Shown: positions 43,953 to 44,077 of the stretch, one piece after another | Position numbering within the stretch: the first letter of the stretch is position 1 | Layout of the letters: every line of letters starts with the position of its first letter | NCBI GenBank assembly: GCA_037139095.1 | Contig: JBAXHD010000019.1 | Span: 1-44,077 of the forward strand | Source: WLMZ01 sp037139095 | GTDB taxonomy: Bacteria; Actinomycetota; Acidimicrobiia; Acidimicrobiales; Ilumatobacteraceae | Length of the DNA stretch: 44,077 nt | Reading direction: 5' to 3' | Program-made: the position numbers and the translations under genes | The notes under the pieces: model-generated | What the model was told of the DNA's origin: nothing | Databases searched by the model: none | The model's input: the letters and a program-made list of their open reading frames with translations, nothing else

Positions 43953-44077
43953 CGAACTTGAAAGATCGATGATTAAGGCAGCACTCAACCTTGAGAGCGC
44001 CGAATCAACAAATAATCGCCGTGGGGGGAACCTCGGTGAAACCAATACACCAAACTGAAAGTGGGGGAATACACGTG

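Larger units (their letters stand above)
43513..44074. other. 562-base AT-rich non-coding region, probable leader of a gene at right edge
   Basis: No convincing gene. Small minus-strand frames at 43509-43754 and 43705-43893 lack ribosome sites and typical codon use. The region holds three copies of a GTCGTACG-like element (43522-43528, 43571-43580, 43654-43661), a CRP/GlxR-type site (43755-43772), a related dyad (43670-43687), and a hairpin (43922-43952). It ends in a run of Gs (GTGGGGGAATACAC) before a GTG at 44075, which looks like a start codon with its ribosome site, so the next gene probably begins there. Confidence 0.65.

Noticed and set aside
43870..44077. c-di-AMP (ydaO-yuaA) riboswitch
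   Set aside because: Only fragments such as GAATC, GGGGGAACC and GGTGAAACC resemble it; the order and the 3' core are not found inside the window. Kept only as a possibility in a finding.

Overview
The window looks like a chromosomal piece of a high-GC actinobacterium. An Acidimicrobiia lineage (Ilumatobacter-like) is my best guess, inferred from gene content: many F420-type luciferase-like oxidoreductases, short-chain dehydrogenases, acyl-CoA dehydrogenases, mycobacterial-style acyl-CoA ligases and thiolase, and a sigma/anti-sigma pair of actinobacterial type. No rRNA, tRNA, transposase, phage gene or CRISPR array was recognised. Genes are packed tightly, many with 1-, 4- or 13-base overlaps.

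Positions 1-10,800 hold a divergent pair (partial SDR / acyl-CoA dehydrogenase + LLM oxidoreductase), a second divergent pair (aldehyde dehydrogenase / D-aminoacylase-like amidohydrolase + enoyl-CoA hydratase), a lone molybdopterin oxidoreductase and a FadD17-like ligase. Positions 10,838-16,789 hold a minus-strand operon of amidohydrolase, SDR, amidohydrolase and ligase, behind an LLM gene. Positions 16,898-21,521 hold an SDR, then a minus-strand operon of a paired acyl-CoA dehydrogenase (large and short subunits), an SDR and a TetR regulator. Positions 21,633-27,785 hold a minus-strand operon of amidohydrolase, zinc alcohol dehydrogenase, two acyl-CoA ligases and an SDR. Positions 27,948-31,238 hold SDR + TauD-like dioxygenase, an LLM enzyme and a class II aldolase. 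Positions 31,235-33,171 hold a cupin-TetR-formylglycine-generating-enzyme operon. Then come an ECF sigma/anti-sigma pair, a FadA5-like thiolase, a small heat-shock protein with a small acidic partner, a secreted subtilase, and a set of aminotransferase, FAD monooxygenase and Coq4-like protein. The last 565 bases are AT-rich and non-coding, with a textbook CRP/GlxR-type site and hairpins, probably the leader of a gene starting at the right edge.

The main result is a 17-base palindrome, TCTGAC(A/G)-NNNNN-(C/T)(G/A)TCAGA-like, found six times. It always lies immediately upstream of catabolic genes: 769-791, 4474-4500, 15806-15822, 21569-21585, 27808-27824 and 36071-36087. It ties about 20 genes into one apparent regulon for CoA-dependent degradation. 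The operon under site 21569-21585 ends in a TetR gene (17809-18450), the natural candidate for the regulator. Several members (thiolase, ligases, paired acyl-CoA dehydrogenases) resemble mycobacterial steroid side-chain enzymes, but no ring-cleavage gene or P450 is present, so the substrate is unknown.
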